Positions 61,679 through 64,000 of a DNA stretch of 64,000 bases are shown one piece after another. The stretch is taken from positions 1-64,000 of the forward strand of contig JAWLCA010000020.1 in NCBI GenBank assembly GCA_041687395.1, read 5' to 3'. The number at the start of each line of letters is the position of its first letter. Position 1 is the stretch's first letter. The notes below the pieces were generated by a model, which was not told the origin of the DNA, ran no database searches, and worked only from the letters and a program-made list of their open reading frames with translations. The position numbers were made by a program, and so were the translations under genes. Origin of the DNA: JAWLCA01 sp041687395. GTDB taxonomy: Bacteria > Pseudomonadota > Alphaproteobacteria > Rhodobacterales > Rhodobacteraceae.

Positions 61679-62761
61679 ATGTTCAAGCGACTGATCATAG
61701 TGACCATTCTTCTGGCTCTGATCGGGGGTGGGTTGATCTGGTTCAATTTCTTTCGGGACCAGATGATCGCGCAGTTCTTCGAGAACATGCCGGTGCAACC
61801 CTTGCCCGTCGAAACCATCGAGGCCGAGCCTGTGACATGGCAGCCGTCCATCGTCGCCATCGGGACCGCGAATGCCGCGCAGGGCGTCGACCTGACGGTC
61901 GAAGCGGCGGGCATCGTGCGGGAAATCCTGTTTTCGGCCAACGAGGAGGTCGAAGCCGAACAGGTGCTCTTGCGGCTGGACGACCAGGTGCAGGCTGCAG
62001 ACCTGGAGGCCGCGCGGACCCAGTTGCAATTGGAACGCACGAACCTTGCGCGTCAGCAGGAACTGCAAAGTCGGGGCGTCGCCTCGAACGTCTCGCTGGA
62101 CCAGGCGCGCGCGGCGTTTGATGCGGCAGAGGCGCAGATCGCCCGCGCGACCGCAGTCATCGAACAACGCCGGCTGACTGCGCCGTTCGCCGGAACCATC
62201 GGGTTGCCGCGGGTAGACCTTGGCCAGTATGTCGCGCCCGGCACGACGGTCGCGACCTTGCAGGACCTGAACACGATGCGGGTGGATTTCAGTTTGCCCG
62301 AGCAGAACTTGTCCGAGATTTTCATCGGCCAGACGCTGCATGTTGTGATCGAGGGCGAGAAGCGCGCCTTCGACGGAGAGATCACGGGGATCGATCCGCG
62401 GGTGGACCCCTCCAGCCGAATGGTCGCCGTTCGCGGAACCGTGGCCAACTCTCAAGGGGCGCTGACGCCGGGCCAGTTTGTACGTCTGAACATCGACCTG
62501 CCGGAGGAAACCGGCGTGATCGCCGTGCCGCAGACCGCGGTCATCTCCAGCCTATATGGGGATTATGTCTACATCGTCCGGCCACGCGACGAGGCCGAGG
62601 GGACCGAGGTGCGGCAGACTTTCGTCACCACCGGACGCCGGTCGCACGGACAGATCGAGATCGTGAGCGGCGTCGAGGCCGGTGACATGGTGGTGACCGC
62701 CGGGCAGAACCGGCTGTCGAACCGTGCCCCGGTAACGCTGGAACCGGAGAGCGAGTCATGA
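61679..62761 (+). CDS. RND efflux periplasmic adaptor (membrane fusion protein)
   Basis: A 360-residue protein with an N-terminal membrane anchor (about 5–24), a lipoyl/barrel-sandwich domain around GTANAAQGVDLTVEAAGIVRE, a coiled-coil hairpin (about 100–155, LEAARTQLQLERTNLARQQE), a beta-barrel and a membrane-proximal domain. It connects the RND pump to an outer-membrane channel. Its stop overlaps the pump ATG. No outer-membrane factor gene is seen in the window. Confidence 0.9.
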   Translation: MFKRLIIVTILLALIGGGLIWFNFFRDQMIAQFFENMPVQPLPVETIEAEPVTWQPSIVAIGTANAAQGVDLTVEAAGIVREILFSANEEVEAEQVLLRLDDQVQAADLEAARTQLQLERTNLARQQELQSRGVASNVSLDQARAAFDAAEAQIARATAVIEQRRLTAPFAGTIGLPRVDLGQYVAPGTTVATLQDLNTMRVDFSLPEQNLSEIFIGQTLHVVIEGEKRAFDGEITGIDPRVDPSSRMVAVRGTVANSQGALTPGQFVRLNIDLPEETGVIAVPQTAVISSLYGDYVYIVRPRDEAEGTEVRQTFVTTGRRSHGQIEIVSGVEAGDMVVTAGQNRLSNRAPVTLEPESES

Positions 62762-64000
62762 GCCTGTCCGACACGTTCATCCGCCGGCCCGTCGCCTCGA
62801 CGGTGCTTGGCCTGCTGATCACGCTTCTGGGGCTTCAGGGCCTGTTCGGTCTTCAGACCCGCCAATATCCCGAGGTTGCCGAGACGGTCATCACCGTGAC
62901 GACCGTCTATCCCGGCGCATCTGCCGAACTGATCCAGGGCTTCGTGACCGCGCCGATCTCGACCGCAGTTGCCACCGCCGAGGGCGTCGACTACGTGACC
63001 ACGCAGTCGCGGCCATCTGCCTCGGTGGTGACGGTCAACATGCGGCTGGGCGAGGATCCGGACGCCGCACTCACCGAGGTCATGTCCAAGGTGCAGGAGG
63101 TGCGGTCACGCCTGCCACAGGATGCGCAGGATCCGTCGATCGTGAAGGGCACGGGCATGACCTTTGCCACCATGTACCTGGCGGTGCAGAACCCGAACAT
63201 GACGCCAGAGCAGGTGACCGAGTACATCCAGCGGGTCATCGTGCCGCGCATGTCCACCATTGAGGGCGTCGCGGAAAGCCAGGTACTGGGCGCCGCGAAC
63301 TTTGCCATGCGGGTCTGGGTCGATCCCGTGCGTCTGGCCGGGCAGGGACTGACGGCGCCTGATGTGATGGCGGCTATCAACAACGCGAACTTCCTGTCCG
63401 CGCCGGGGCGGACCCGGAACGAATTCGTTTCCTATTCGATCACGATCGATTCGACTCTGCAGTCGCCCGAAGCGTTCGGAATGCTGCCCGTCGCCGGAAC
63501 CGGTGACGAGGTGGTGCGCCTGCATGACGTGGCGCGGATCGAATTGGCCGCCGAGAATACCGACATGGTCGTGACCTTCGATGGCCAGCCGGGCACGTTC
63601 ATCGGGGTTTTCCCTTCGCCCTCGGCCAACCCACTGGACACTTCGGCGGCGGTACTGGCGGAATTGCCGGCCATCCAGGACAGCCTGCCCGAAGGGATGA
63701 CGCTGACCTTGATGTACGACGCGACCGAGCAGATCGCCGCGTCAATCAACGAGGTGCTGCGCACGATCGTCGAGGCGACGACCATCGTTGCCGCGATCAT
63801 CCTGCTGTTTCTCGGATCGTTCCGGTCGGTTGCGATGCCGCTGGTGGCGATCCCGCTGTCGCTGGTCGGCGTGCTCTTCATCCTGTTTCTGATGGGATAT
63901 TCGATCAACCTGCTCACCTTGCTGGCGATGGTGCTGGCGATCGGCCTCGTGGTCGACGACGCGATCATCGTCGTGGAGAACGTCCAGCGCCACATCGACG
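62758..64000 (+). CDS. RND efflux transporter, inner-membrane pump (partial)
   Basis: The first 414 codons of an AcrB/MexF-type pump; the gene continues beyond the window. TM1 lies at about 10–30. The porter domain follows (VYPGASAELIQGFVTAPI). The membrane block starts near 335 with LRTIVEATTIVAAIILLFLG, and the TM4 motif GLVVDDAIIVVENVQRH contains the conserved aspartate pair of the proton relay. Pumped substrates cannot be predicted. Confidence 0.92.
   Translation, partial: MSLSDTFIRRPVASTVLGLLITLLGLQGLFGLQTRQYPEVAETVITVTTVYPGASAELIQGFVTAPISTAVATAEGVDYVTTQSRPSASVVTVNMRLGEDPDAALTEVMSKVQEVRSRLPQDAQDPSIVKGTGMTFATMYLAVQNPNMTPEQVTEYIQRVIVPRMSTIEGVAESQVLGAANFAMRVWVDPVRLAGQGLTAPDVMAAINNANFLSAPGRTRNEFVSYSITIDSTLQSPEAFGMLPVAGTGDEVVRLHDVARIELAAENTDMVVTFDGQPGTFIGVFPSPSANPLDTSAAVLAELPAIQDSLPEGMTLTLMYDATEQIAASINEVLRTIVEATTIVAAIILLFLGSFRSVAMPLVAIPLSLVGVLFILFLMGYSINLLTLLAMVLAIGLVVDDAIIVVENVQRHID

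Overview
The window looks like part of a Rhodobacteraceae / Roseobacter-clade alphaproteobacterial chromosome. It is GC-rich. It carries an alphaproteobacteria-specific general stress response (PhyR–NepR–EcfG), the rhizobial/roseobacter-type glycerol ABC operon, and a complete route for 2,3-dihydroxypropane-1-sulfonate (DHPS), a marine organosulfonate. No rRNA, tRNA, CRISPR array or prophage was recognised.

Layout. 0.4–5.6 kb: a dodecin, a three-gene operon of unknown substrate (PLP-dependent ammonia-lyase-like, M24 hydrolase, Asp/Glu-racemase-like), acylphosphatase, and a glutaredoxin–MauE-like membrane fusion. 6.4–8.6 kb: an insertion-sequence scar made of an IS3-family element and an IS21 istB remnant, whose truncated 5' ends meet head to head, next to the C-terminal stump of an IclR regulator. 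8.9–21.2 kb: the sulfonate island, with a LacI regulator, a small membrane protein, a TRAP transporter, HpsN, an SDR and a zinc-type dehydrogenase, a GntR regulator, sulfolactate dehydrogenase, SuyAB and a YeiH-type sulfite/sulfate exporter. Together these would import DHPS, oxidise it to (R)-sulfolactate, cleave that to pyruvate plus sulfite, and remove the sulfur anion. 21.4–30 kb: glpVUQPTSD with divergent glpR (glycerol uptake and oxidation). 30.2–32.6 kb: an autotransporter-like surface protein.

32.7–42.6 kb is a general stress response island: sensor kinase, an internally deleted ecfG, nepR, phyR, an intact nepR–ecfG pair, and envelope or stress proteins (YqjD/YqjE-like, DUF1328, PRC-barrel, CsbD, AI-2E-type transporter). 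Nine sites matching GGAAC-N16/17-CGTT sit before these genes and also before the distant dodecin. Two of the nine overlap in one palindrome and drive nepR and phyR divergently.

42.8–53 kb: an EamA transporter, PEP synthase (which could use the pyruvate released by sulfonate breakdown), an endonuclease/phosphatase-fold protein and a branched-chain amino-acid-type ABC transporter. 52.7–56 kb: divergent oxyR–katG. 56.2–61 kb: an inositol catabolic operon with a damaged iolC followed by intact iolD, iolE and iolB. 61–64 kb: a TetR-controlled RND efflux system that runs off the window end.

All calls come from reading the sequence. Functional assignments rest on family resemblance and gene context, not on searches.
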